Of a stretch of DNA of 64,000 bases, positions 16,304-24,817 are shown piece by piece. The notes below the pieces were generated by a model that did no database searches, was not told the DNA's origin, and saw nothing but the letters and a program-made list of their open reading frames with translations. Positions within the stretch are counted from its first letter, which is position 1, and each line of letters starts with the position of its first letter. Location of the stretch: assembly GCA_963809175.1 (NCBI GenBank), contig CAWEIK010000001.1, positions 868,001 through 932,000 of the forward strand, written 5' to 3'. A program made the translations under genes and the position numbers. This DNA comes from JACCTU01 sp963809175 (GTDB lineage: Bacteria > Actinomycetota > Thermoleophilia > Gaiellales > Gaiellaceae).

Positions 16304-17157
16304 GCACCGCGCAGCAGGAGTGGACGGGTCGCGACGTCACGATCGCCGAGATCGAGCGCGAGCTCGCGCAGCTGCGCAGCGACTCGATGGACCTCCGCAC
16401 GAGCATGATGACCCACCTCGGCGTGGGCGCCCGCCGGAGTGGCAGGACGCCGCGCGCGAGACGCTCGCCGGTCTCGCCGAGCTGCATCCCTCGCGCACGA
16501 TCCTGCTCTTCCCGCAGGAGGGCGGCCGCGACGCGCTCGACGCAGACGTCTCGCTCGAGTGCTACTCGCTGCCCGAGCTCGAGCGGCACGTGTGCTCGGA
16601 GGTGATCGAGCTGCGCCTGCACGGGTCGCTCGCGAACTCGCCGGCGAGCGTCGTCCTGCCGCTCGTGCTTGCCCGACCTGCCGGTCTTCCTGCGCTGGCG
16701 CGGCCGGCCGGCCTTCGGAAGCCCCGCCTTCGAACAGCTCGTCGACGTGGTCGACCGGCTCGTCGTCGACTCCCGCGAGTGGGACGACGTGCCCGAGTCG
16801 TACGCCGAGCTCGTCCCGTACTTCGAGCGGGTCGCGATCTCCGACATCGTGTGGGGACGGACGCTGCGGTGGCGCCGTGCGATCGCCGAGCTGTGGCCGG
16901 GGATCAGGGCGGCCGCCGAGCTGCACGTCAAGGGGCCGCTGCCGGAGACGATGCTCCTGCGCGGCTGGCTCGCCTCGCGGCTCGACCGCGACATCGCGCT
17001 CAGACACGAGACGGCCGAGCACGTCGAGCTGCTCGGGATCGACGGGCACGAGGTCGTGGCGCGCGAGGAGCGCACGTCCGCGAGCGACCTGCTCTCGAAC
17101 GAGCTCGACCGCTTCTCGCGCGACGAGGTCTACGAAAGAGCTGTCGCTACGGCTTGA
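16300..17157 (+). CDS. opcA: Glucose-6-phosphate dehydrogenase assembly protein OpcA, frameshifted
   Basis: OpcA activates and helps assemble Zwf in actinobacteria and cyanobacteria. The repaired protein is about 284 residues. It begins STAQQEWTGRDVTIAEIERE, with MMTHLAWAPPEWQD after repair, then FPQEGGRDALDADVSLECYS and LPDLPVFLRWRGRPAFGSPA, all typical of the family. The breaks are gg at 16420-16421, ccc at 16430-16432 and tt at 16669-16670, each one base too long. The TTG start overlaps the zwf stop (TTGA). The end overlaps the next minus-strand gene by 11 bases. This gene is the strongest single pointer to an actinobacterial host. Confidence 0.88.
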
Positions 17158-19105
17158 CGCGGAACGTCGGTCGCGCGGCGACGATTCGCGTCGCGTCCGA
17201 CCAAGACATGTACTGCGCGCCCTGCGGGAGCCGCCAGCTGATCCCGCGGACCCGGTACCACCAGGTGCCGGGCTTCAGCGGGAGGACGGCCGACGTCGAG
17301 AGCGTGAGAAAGCCCGACGTGCCGTTGGAGAGCTCCGCGGTGAACGGGTAGCGCTTCTTGCTCCACTGCACGTGGTACGCGTCGGCGCCGAGCGCGGGAG
17401 TCCACGCAACGAGCGGAGTGCCGTAGAAGCTCGCGCCGACCCCGGCCGCCGAGATGAGCCGGCCCCTCGGGGAGAGGCCCGAGGCGAACGGTGCGCCGCC
17501 GGTGACGAGCGTCGGCTCGCTGCTCTTGCCGAAGCGCATCACGCGGCCCGAAGCGCACACTTCCTGCGGAAGCTCGAGGTCGCGGTAGATCAGGTTGCCG
17601 GTCATCCGGAGCACGGGCTCGCCCGCGCCGTGCGCCTGCTTCAGCGCAGTCGCGAGGCTGATCGTGTTGCCGGTGACGCCGGTGACGGTGACCGTTTCCT
17701 TGTTCGACGGGTTGCCGATGTCGACGACGTCGCCGGTCGAGAAGCCGTCGGGGTCGGCGATCGCGATCTGCAGCGCGCCGATCGCGGTCGACTCGAAGGC
17801 CGTGGTTGCGAGCGGCGACGGGTTGACCGCCTCGACGGGAACGACGGTCCAGTAGTAACCGCCCTCGGGCCAGTTCGTGTCCCAGAGGTCGACGGGCGCG
17901 CCACGGGCGCCGCTGACGGTGATCGCACCGACGCCGGCGCCCGGGTCCTCGACGGGCGTCGTGGGCGTGGTCGGCGTCGTTGGCGTCGTGGGCGTGGTCG
18001 GCGCAGCGGACGGAAGCGTGGTCGTCAGGCTCGGCTGCGGCAGCGACTCGTTCGGGGTGACCGACTCGAAGTCGGCCATGTAGGTCGAGCCCTGGTCGCC
18101 GTCGGTGAGGTACGTCGATCGCGCGGCTGCGAGCGCCCCGCTGCTCTTCGGCAGCGTCAGCGGGCCGAACGAGCGAGGCGCGTACGCGGGCCCACCGGTG
18201 ATCGCACCGGTGAACACGCGGTTGAGACAGTCACGGTCGGTGAAGACGTAGATGCGGTACAGCTCGGTGTCGAGCGCAGCGAGGCCCTGGTTGCCGCCGT
18301 AGACGAACGCGGGCATCAACCGGTGGGCGCGATCCGAGGACAGGCCCTTCGAGACGACGTCGGAGACGGTCGCGAAGCCCTTCAGCTCGCCGACGGCGAA
18401 CGGCGGGTTGACCGACTCGTAGACCGGGCTCCAGCCGCCGAACGAGCTCACCGGCAGACCGTTCGCGCGCACCTTGCCGCCCTGCGACTGATCGGAGCGG
18501 ACGGTGCGAATGCGCCAGCGGACCTTCGACATCCACGGGTTCGCCTGGTGGAAGGTGTAGAACTCGCGCTCGTCCATGACGTTCCCGAAGACGCGAACCA
18601 TCTTCGGGATGTCGATCAGCCAGATGTCGTAAGCGGTCGCGCCCTCGATCGGCGTCCAGCGCAGCAGGCCGGGGTAGCTCGCGAGCGGCCGCGGCACCTC
18701 TGTCTGGCGCATGTTGAAGCCGAACGGCTTGCTCCACGACGTCGCGCCGTTCTTGAACACCGCGCGCACGCGGGCATAGAGCGAGTAGGGCGACCCCGTG
18801 ATCCAAGGCAGCGTGAGCGTGATCGACGCGACCGGGCTCTTCAGCTCGCGGTCGACGTAGAGCAGGCCGTTCTCGCGGAACGTGTTGCTCGTCGCGAGCT
18901 CGAGCTGGTAGCTCACCGCGCCGGGCACGGGTGCCCACGCGAAGGACGGGGTGCGTGCGAACTCGTGCCGGACCGGCTCGTCGGCCCGGAAGAGGAAGCC
19001 GTGGAGGTTCTTCGGAGCAGCCGCCGACGCGCTCGGGGCAGCGTTGGCGGAGCTGGTCAGGACCAGCATGGCGAGCAGAGCCAGCAGGAGGCGGGCGGGG
19101 CGCAT
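17147..19105 (-). CDS. Secreted protein with fibronectin type III-like domains
   Basis: A 652-residue exported protein. It has a Sec signal peptide (MRPARLLLALLAMLVLTSSA, cleavage near residue 23). Three or more repeats of a beta-sandwich motif follow, in which a Trp-Pro core precedes a Y-x-L/V strand (FAWAPVPGAVSYQLELA near 55, LRWTPIEGATAYDIWLIDI near 150, LVAWTPALGADAYHVQWSKK near 570). A PTTPTTP linker lies near residues 375-392 and separates two halves. No catalytic motif was recognised. It may be a cell-surface or extracellular binding protein. It heads a minus-strand group of two other exported or hydrolytic proteins, but is probably transcribed last. Confidence 0.75.
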   Translation of the reverse strand: MRPARLLLALLAMLVLTSSANAAPSASAAAPKNLHGFLFRADEPVRHEFARTPSFAWAPVPGAVSYQLELATSNTFRENGLLYVDRELKSPVASITLTLPWITGSPYSLYARVRAVFKNGATSWSKPFGFNMRQTEVPRPLASYPGLLRWTPIEGATAYDIWLIDIPKMVRVFGNVMDEREFYTFHQANPWMSKVRWRIRTVRSDQSQGGKVRANGLPVSSFGGWSPVYESVNPPFAVGELKGFATVSDVVSKGLSSDRAHRLMPAFVYGGNQGLAALDTELYRIYVFTDRDCLNRVFTGAITGGPAYAPRSFGPLTLPKSSGALAAARSTYLTDGDQGSTYMADFESVTPNESLPQPSLTTTLPSAAPTTPTTPTTPTTPTTPVEDPGAGVGAITVSGARGAPVDLWDTNWPEGGYYWTVVPVEAVNPSPLATTAFESTAIGALQIAIADPDGFSTGDVVDIGNPSNKETVTVTGVTGNTISLATALKQAHGAGEPVLRMTGNLIYRDLELPQEVCASGRVMRFGKSSEPTLVTGGAPFASGLSPRGRLISAAGVGASFYGTPLVAWTPALGADAYHVQWSKKRYPFTAELSNGTSGFLTLSTSAVLPLKPGTWWYRVRGISWRLPQGAQYMSWSDATRIVAARPTFRVKP

Positions 19106-19126
19106 CCCCTTTGTTGTCGGCGGTTT

Positions 19127-20185
19127 CTAGGGGCCGGCCGTCCCTCGAACGAGGGATGCCCCGGCGGCCAGGACCAGCGCGTCCTCCCCCGGCTTCCCCA
19201 CGAGCTGGAGCGAGGCGGCGAGACCTGCCTCCGCCGGCCCGCAGGGCAGGGCCAGCGCGGGCCAGCCCGTGCAGTCGAAGGGGTACGTGAGGCTGATCCC
19301 GCGCACCCGGAAGGCGGACTCGTCGGCGTCGGCCGGCGGGGCGACGAACGGGACGGTCGGGGTGAGGAGCAGGTCGACGTCCTGCGTCGCCTCGAGGTAG
19401 CGCTCGCGCACTTCAGCGCGAAGCCGGCGCGCGGCCTCCGCCTCGGCGTCGGTGACCGCCAGGCAGCGCTCGATCTTCGGGCGAACGTTCTCGCCGTAGG
19501 CGTCCGCGTGCTCGGAGAAGAGCTCGCGGTGGACGTCCGCGACCTCGTGCATGAACTCGCTGTAGGTGCCGTCGGTCGAGGGGAGCTCGACGCTCGTGCG
19601 CCGCGGGAAGCGCGCGGCAGCCTCTTCCACCCGCGCGCGGACGAGCGGATCCGCGGCCTCGGTCCACGCGATCCCGACTCGAACCTCCTCGAGCGACTCG
19701 AGCCGAGCCGGCTCGAACCCGGGGACGAGCGCGGCCATCGCCGCCTCGCAGTCCTCGACGGTGCGCGCCATGGGGCCGGCGTGGTCGTAGCTCGGCGCGA
19801 GGGGGAAGCAGCCGTCGAGCGGGACGAGCCCCCAGGTCGGCTTGAAGCCGACGATCCCGCACCAGGCCGCAGGGATGCGGATCGAGCCGCCGGAGTCGGT
19901 CCCGAGCGCGACGTCGGCGAGCCCGGCCGCGAGCGCGGCGCCGTTACCGCCGCTCGAGCCGCCGGCGAGCCTCCCGGGCGCGATCGGGTTCGGCACGGTG
20001 CCGAAGTGTGGGTTCTGGGACGAGATCCCGTAGGCGAACTCGTGCAGGTTCGTCTTGCCGACGTTCGCGTAGCCGGCGCGCTCGAGCCGCACGACCGCCT
20101 CGGCCGTTGCGTCCGGGACGTGGTCGGCGAACAGGATCGAGCCGTACGTCGTCGTCAGGCCGGCGGTGTCGAACAGATCCTTCAC
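19127..20185 (-). CDS. Amidase signature family hydrolase, N-terminus uncertain
   Basis: Amide-bond hydrolase of the GatA/AtzF group. The Ser-cisSer-Lys triad is visible: Lys in VKDLFDTAG, cis-Ser and nucleophile Ser in the glycine-rich GRLAGGSSGGNGAALAAG and GTDSGGSIRIPAAWCG (about residues 66-105). Counted from the GTG at 20185 it is 352 residues, about 100 short of a full amidase. In-frame codons upstream to about 20260 still read like the family (DGIFLAVPDPPPAAGIRLAV) but contain no ATG, GTG or TTG. Either the start is at a rare codon or the 5' end is damaged. The usual 60-residue N-terminal helix domain is missing. Substrate unknown. Confidence 0.8.
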   Translation of the reverse strand: MKDLFDTAGLTTTYGSILFADHVPDATAEAVVRLERAGYANVGKTNLHEFAYGISSQNPHFGTVPNPIAPGRLAGGSSGGNGAALAAGLADVALGTDSGGSIRIPAAWCGIVGFKPTWGLVPLDGCFPLAPSYDHAGPMARTVEDCEAAMAALVPGFEPARLESLEEVRVGIAWTEAADPLVRARVEEAAARFPRRTSVELPSTDGTYSEFMHEVADVHRELFSEHADAYGENVRPKIERCLAVTDAEAEAARRLRAEVRERYLEATQDVDLLLTPTVPFVAPPADADESAFRVRGISLTYPFDCTGWPALALPCGPAEAGLAASLQLVGKPGEDALVLAAGASLVRGTAGP

Positions 20186-20264
20186 GGCCAGTCGAATGCC
20201 GGCCGCCGGCGGCGGATCGGGTACTGCGAGGAAGATCCCGTCGTACGCGCTCGTGCGCGCGACG

Positions 20265-21854
20265 TTACTTCGTCAGGACGAGCTTGCGCGTGACGGTCGC
20301 ACCGCGCGTGCCGTTCGTCGCGACGCTCGTGAACGTCAACCGGCTCGTGGCGGCCAGCGTGCGCGTCACGTTTCGGGGCAGCGTGAAGCGAAGGTCGTTG
20401 TTGCCCGTCCGCAGGACGCGGGTGCCGAGCGACAGGCTGCCGAGCCCTGCGACGAGCTTGCCGGTGCCGCTCGAGAAGACGACGAGCCGCACGACGCGCC
20501 GCTTCTTGGACACGCGAAGCGTCTCGGGGCCGTAGACGGCGATCGAGGGAGGCTCCTCGCCGGTCAGCGACGGGACGGTCGGGCCGGTGTAGCTCCCTGC
20601 GGGCGGAGGCGTCGAGGTCGCCAGGGTCTTCTTGTCGACCGTGACCGACCCGCTCACGGTGAACAGCGCGGCGTCGAAGCTCGCGGACGGGTTGGGCAGC
20701 GAGACGAGCCCCACGTCGCTCCACGAGCAGGTGTCCCACGGGACGCTCAGGCTCGCGGTCGAGCCGCTCAGCGCGAGCGGGATCGCCGGGCTGCCGGCTG
20801 CGGTCCAGTTGAACACCGGGCGCGCGCCGATCCCGAACGGCACGGTGACGCTCAAGTTCAGGGTGGCCGCGTAGCACGGGCCGTCGCTCGTGCCGGCGCC
20901 GCGCTTGAAGGCGACGTAGCGCGCAGCGAGGTGGTTGACCGAGATCTTCTGGGTCGGGAGCGCGCCCGAAGCGTTACCCGTGAGCGTCGTCGAGTAGGCG
21001 GGCGGCTCGATCCCCTTGAGGCCGGTCGCGGTGTAGGCGCCGGTCATGTTCGCGACCGTCCAATCGTGGAAGACGTCGCCGAGCGTCGAGCCCTTGGCCT
21101 CGAGGGTCTGCATGAGCAGGTTCGCCGCCGGGACGGTCGGGTCGTTCACCGTCTTGCCGCGTTGAAAGAGGTCGTTGACCGCCGAGCCGCCGAAGCGTTC
21201 GCTCAGGTACTCGAAGAAGTGCCACCGGGAGTAGCCGAACGCTTCGTAGTCGGTCGCGCCGCAGGACTCGCCGTCGCACGTCAACGACATGTCCGGGTCG
21301 CCCACCAATTCGGTGAGTGCTTTCGGCGTCGCGCCCCCGAAGTCGACGGCGAGCGGGAAGCCGAGGAATCGGAAGCCGGCCCACTCGGCACTCGCCTCGA
21401 GCACGAAGGGGTCCATGTACGACCAGATCCCGAACTGCACGAGATGGAAGAGCTCGTGCGCCGCGACGGATTGGAGTCCCGTCGCGCCGGGAGCGATGTG
21501 GATGTAGCCCGACGTCTGCGCGGCCGCCGTGTCGGCGAACGCAAGCCCCGCGGCTTCCGGCGGGACGATCACGGTGACGTAGACGTCGATCAACCCGTCG
21601 CCGTCGTCGAGTGGCGCCGGGTAGCCCCACTCGGTCACGATCGCGCCGTACGCTCGCTCGAGGTTGCCCGCGAGGTCGCCGGCACGCTGCTGGGTGATCG
21701 CTGCGGCACTGGCGAACTCGCCGGTGTAGTGAATCTGGAAGTGGGTCGTCGTCATCGTCTCGGGCAGGCCGAGGATTCGCGCAGCCGAGGCAGGCTGCGC
21801 CCAGAGGGCGGCGAGCAGCCCTGTGAGCGCGCAGAGACGGACGAGCCGGAGCAT
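20265..21854 (-). CDS. Secreted HExxH zinc metalloprotease-like protein
   Basis: A 529-residue exported protein with signal peptide MLRLVRLCALTGLLAALWAQ and cleavage near residue 24. The zinc motif AAHELFHLVQFG places His133, Glu134 and His137. EASAEWAG some 20 residues on offers Glu154 or Glu157 as third ligand, in the gluzincin manner of MXAN_6640-type putative peptidases. The region before it (DGDGLIDVYVTVI) fits the same family. The C-terminal 250 residues are beta-rich and probably form Ig-like modules. Expected outside the cell. Targets unknown. Confidence 0.75.
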   Translation of the reverse strand: MLRLVRLCALTGLLAALWAQPASAARILGLPETMTTTHFQIHYTGEFASAAAITQQRAGDLAGNLERAYGAIVTEWGYPAPLDDGDGLIDVYVTVIVPPEAAGLAFADTAAAQTSGYIHIAPGATGLQSVAAHELFHLVQFGIWSYMDPFVLEASAEWAGFRFLGFPLAVDFGGATPKALTELVGDPDMSLTCDGESCGATDYEAFGYSRWHFFEYLSERFGGSAVNDLFQRGKTVNDPTVPAANLLMQTLEAKGSTLGDVFHDWTVANMTGAYTATGLKGIEPPAYSTTLTGNASGALPTQKISVNHLAARYVAFKRGAGTSDGPCYAATLNLSVTVPFGIGARPVFNWTAAGSPAIPLALSGSTASLSVPWDTCSWSDVGLVSLPNPSASFDAALFTVSGSVTVDKKTLATSTPPPAGSYTGPTVPSLTGEEPPSIAVYGPETLRVSKKRRVVRLVVFSSGTGKLVAGLGSLSLGTRVLRTGNNDLRFTLPRNVTRTLAATSRLTFTSVATNGTRGATVTRKLVLTK

Positions 21855-21891
21855 CTTCTGCGGGATCGGCGCGAACGCCCGGAAACTTGAG

Positions 21892-22017
21892 CTAATCGAG
21901 CGCTAGATAGAGGAGCGCGATCGCGAACGAGCCGGCGAACAGCAGGAGAAACAGGCCAAAGAGGCCCCAGCCGATCAACAGGCTCCTGCGGGCGGTCTCG
22001 CGGTCGGGCTCGGTCAC
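21892..22017 (-). CDS. 41-residue single-helix membrane protein in the oxidase operon
   Basis: Too short for most gene callers. GTG at 22017 overlaps the ctaB stop (GTGA), and the product is 41 residues. It has a charged N-terminus (TEPDRETARRSL) followed by one long helix (LIGWGLFGLFLLLFAGSFAI) and a short tail. The overlap, operon position and amphipathic layout resemble the small accessory subunits or assembly peptides of terminal oxidases. This is an inference from context, as no family was recognised. Confidence 0.55.
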   Translation of the reverse strand: MTEPDRETARRSLLIGWGLFGLFLLLFAGSFAIALLYLALD

Positions 22018-23192
22018 GCGATCACGGGGTCGATGGCCATCGCGACGAAGAGGAGCGCGAGGTAGGCGAGGGAGTAGTGGAAGAGCACCGCCGCTCGAGC
22101 GGGGACGAGCTCGCGGTAGAGGCGCCACGCGAGCACGAGGAACGCTGCGCCGAGGACGACGGCTGCGACGAGGTAGATCGCGCCGAACATCCCGAACGCA
22201 ACCGGAACGAGCGTCACCGCGATCAGCACGAGCGTGTAGGCGACGATCTGCCGGACGGTCTCACGTTCGCCGCGGACGACGGGCAGCATCGGGATCCCCG
22301 CCGCCTGGTAGTCGCGCTTGATCAGGAGCGCGAGCGCCCAGAAGTGCGGGGGCGTCCAGAAGAAGACGATCGCAAAGAGCGCGAGCGCGGGGAGGGTGAG
22401 GTCGCCGGTCGCCGCGGCCCAGCCGACGAGCGGCGGAACGGCCCCCGCTGCGCCGCCGATGACGATGTTCTGCGGAGTCGTGCGCTTGAGCCAGCGCGTG
22501 TAGACCAGGACGTAGAAGAGATTGCCGACGAGCGCGAGCACTGCTGTCAGGACATTGGCGAAGCTCGCGAGCAGCACGAACGAGAGCGCAGAGAGCGCGA
22601 GCCCGAACTCGAGCGCGCGTTCCGGCGCGATGCGCCCGGTCGCGACGGGGCGCGAGCGTGTGCGCTTGCCCATCAGCCTGTCGATGTCCGCGTCCAGCAC
22701 GTGGTTGAGCGCACTCGCGCCGCCACACGCGAGCGCCAGGCCGACGAGCAGCACCGCGACGTCGGTGAGCGGCGGCACTCCCCCCGCCCCGACGAACATC
22801 CCGCACACGCCCGTCAGGAGCAGCAGCGACATGATCCGCGGCTTGGTCAGCGTCACGTAGTCGCGCCAGGCTCCGGCGGGAACGTGCTCCCCCCGGAAGA
22901 GCTGAGCGGTGGTCGCCGCGATCACCGCGAGCGCAACCGCAGCGGCGGCGACGTGCACGGCACCGGCCCACCAGGTCCCGATCGCGACCAGGAAGGAAAC
23001 GAGGGACGCGAGCGTCCAGGGCAGGAGCCGGGGGTGCACGCGCCAGGCCGCGACGACGAGCGCGACGAGCGGCGGCAGCGCGATCGCGGCGAGCGCGCCG
23101 TGCGCGACCCCGAGCGAGCCGCTCGCGACGGTCGCTGCGGCGGCGGCGGTCGCGCCCACGCCGCACAGGCGAAGCCAGGGACCCGGGGTCAT
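22014..23192 (-). CDS. ctaB: Protoheme IX farnesyltransferase (heme o synthase) with N-terminal membrane extension
   Basis: Attaches farnesyl to heme b, making heme o for the cytochrome oxidase encoded upstream. The UbiA-type core (about residues 112-392) has YVTLTKPRIMSLLLLTG. The first Asp-rich motif is NHVLDADIDRLMGKRTRSRP, and the second loop is YTRWLKRTTPQNIVIGGAAG. About nine helices are present. The first 110 residues add three or four extra helices (WLRLCGVGATAAAAATVAS, VHPRLLPWTLASLVSFLVA) that standard CtaB lacks. They may be a remnant of a CtaA-like partner. ATG at 23192 overlaps the ctaD stop (ATGA). Confidence 0.9.
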   Translation of the reverse strand: MTPGPWLRLCGVGATAAAAATVASGSLGVAHGALAAIALPPLVALVVAAWRVHPRLLPWTLASLVSFLVAIGTWWAGAVHVAAAAVALAVIAATTAQLFRGEHVPAGAWRDYVTLTKPRIMSLLLLTGVCGMFVGAGGVPPLTDVAVLLVGLALACGGASALNHVLDADIDRLMGKRTRSRPVATGRIAPERALEFGLALSALSFVLLASFANVLTAVLALVGNLFYVLVYTRWLKRTTPQNIVIGGAAGAVPPLVGWAAATGDLTLPALALFAIVFFWTPPHFWALALLIKRDYQAAGIPMLPVVRGERETVRQIVAYTLVLIAVTLVPVAFGMFGAIYLVAAVVLGAAFLVLAWRLYRELVPARAAVLFHYSLAYLALLFVAMAIDPVIA

Positions 23193-24817
23193 CCGAGCTC
23201 CTCTCGGAGCCGAACCCGAAGGTCGCGCAAGGGACGCGGGCTCGAGATGTACGGCACCTTGTCGAAGTTGTGCTCCGGCGGGGGCGAGGTCGTGTACCAC
23301 TCGAGCGTGTCCCCGAGCCACGGGTCGTTCCCCACCCGGCGAGCCTTCCGCGAGCGCCAGACGTTGATCAGGAACACGAGCGTGCCGAGCGCGAGCGTGA
23401 ACGAGCCGATCGTCGACACGACGTTCCACGTCTCCCACCACGGTGCGTCCCGGTAGCCCGCGACGCGGCGCGGCATGCCGAGCAGCCCGAGGAAGTGCTG
23501 CGGCCCGAAGGTCAGGTTGATGCCGATGAAGTAGAGCCAGAAGTTGAGCTTGCCGAGGCCCTCGCCGAGCATGCGGCCGAACAGCTTCGGCCACCAGTAG
23601 TAGAGCCCCGCGAAGATCCCGAAGATCGACCCGCCGAACAACACGTAGTGCATGTGCGCGACGACGAAGTACGTGTCGTGCACCTGCCAGTCGAACGGGA
23701 ACGCGGCGACCATGATCCCGGTGAGCCCGCCGATCGTGAACACCGAGATGAGGCCGAGCGCGAAGAGCATCGGCGTCGCGAAGGTGACGTTGCCGCGCCA
23801 GAGCGTGGCGAGCCAGTTGATGAGCTTGATCCCGGTCGGAACGCCGACGAGCACCGAGGCGATCATGAAGAACCCGTTCAGGAAGTTCGGCATCCCGACG
23901 GCGAACATGTGGTGCGCCCAGACGAGCAGCGACACGAATGCGATCCCGATCGTCGCGAAGGCGATCGCCGCGTAGCCGAAGATCGGCTTGCGGGAGAACA
24001 CCGGAATCACCTCGGAGACGATCCCGAACGCAGGCAGGACCATGACGTAGACCTCGGGGTGGCCGAAGAACCAGAACATGTGCTGATAGAGCACGGCGTT
24101 GCCGCCTTCGTCCGGCAAGAAGAAGTGCGTGCCCGCGGTCCGGTCGAGCAGCAACATCGTCAGCGCAGCGGCGACGGCCGGCAGCGCGAGCACCAGCAGC
24201 CACGCGTACGTGTAGATCGACCAGACGAACAAGGGCATGCGCATCCACGACATGCCCGGCGTGCGCATCGTGTGGACGGTCGCGACGAAGTTGATCGCGC
24301 CGGCCAGGGACGACACCGCCAAGAGATGCAACGAGAGGATCGTCAGGTCGACCGACGTCCCGGTCAGCGTCGCGTAGGGCGGGTAGAGGTACCAGCCGGT
24401 GTCCGCAGCGCCCCCGGCCGAGAACCACGAGGCGTAGAGCACGATCCCGCCCAGCAGGAACGTCCAGTACGAGAACGCGTTCAACCGCGGGAAGACCATG
24501 TCCCTCGCGCCGATCATCAGCGGCAGGAGGTAGTTCCCGAAGCCCGCGAGGATCGGGACGACGACCAGGAAGACCATCGTCAGCCCGTGCATCGTGAAGA
24601 GCTGGTTGAACGTCTGCCTGCTCACGACGTCCGCCGTCTCGGGCGTCAGCAGCTCGGTGCGGATCAACAGCGCCATCACGCCGCCGAGGAGGAAGAACAC
24701 GAGGCTCGTCCAGATGTAGAGCAAGCCGATCCGCTTGTGGTCGGTCGTGACGAGCCAGCTCGCGAAGCGGCCGCGGTACCACGGCACCGGGTAGATCGGC
24801 TCGACGCGAACTGCCAC
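23189..24817 (-). CDS. ctaD: Cytochrome c oxidase subunit I
   Basis: Catalytic subunit of the heme-copper oxidase, reducing oxygen and pumping protons across the inner membrane. 542 residues with twelve helices. Visible ligands are the heme a His in FTMHGLTMVFLVV, the CuB His and cross-linked Tyr in FFGHPEVYVMVLPAFG, the CuB His pair in WAHHMFAVG, and the heme a3/heme a His pair in VVAHMHYVLFGG. The Tyr in HPEVY and the K-channel residues point to the type A family. GTG at 24817 overlaps the ctaC stop by one base (TAGTG). No subunit III or IV gene lies next to it. Confidence 0.95.
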   Translation of the reverse strand: MAVRVEPIYPVPWYRGRFASWLVTTDHKRIGLLYIWTSLVFFLLGGVMALLIRTELLTPETADVVSRQTFNQLFTMHGLTMVFLVVVPILAGFGNYLLPLMIGARDMVFPRLNAFSYWTFLLGGIVLYASWFSAGGAADTGWYLYPPYATLTGTSVDLTILSLHLLAVSSLAGAINFVATVHTMRTPGMSWMRMPLFVWSIYTYAWLLVLALPAVAAALTMLLLDRTAGTHFFLPDEGGNAVLYQHMFWFFGHPEVYVMVLPAFGIVSEVIPVFSRKPIFGYAAIAFATIGIAFVSLLVWAHHMFAVGMPNFLNGFFMIASVLVGVPTGIKLINWLATLWRGNVTFATPMLFALGLISVFTIGGLTGIMVAAFPFDWQVHDTYFVVAHMHYVLFGGSIFGIFAGLYYWWPKLFGRMLGEGLGKLNFWLYFIGINLTFGPQHFLGLLGMPRRVAGYRDAPWWETWNVVSTIGSFTLALGTLVFLINVWRSRKARRVGNDPWLGDTLEWYTTSPPPEHNFDKVPYISSPRPLRDLRVRLREELG

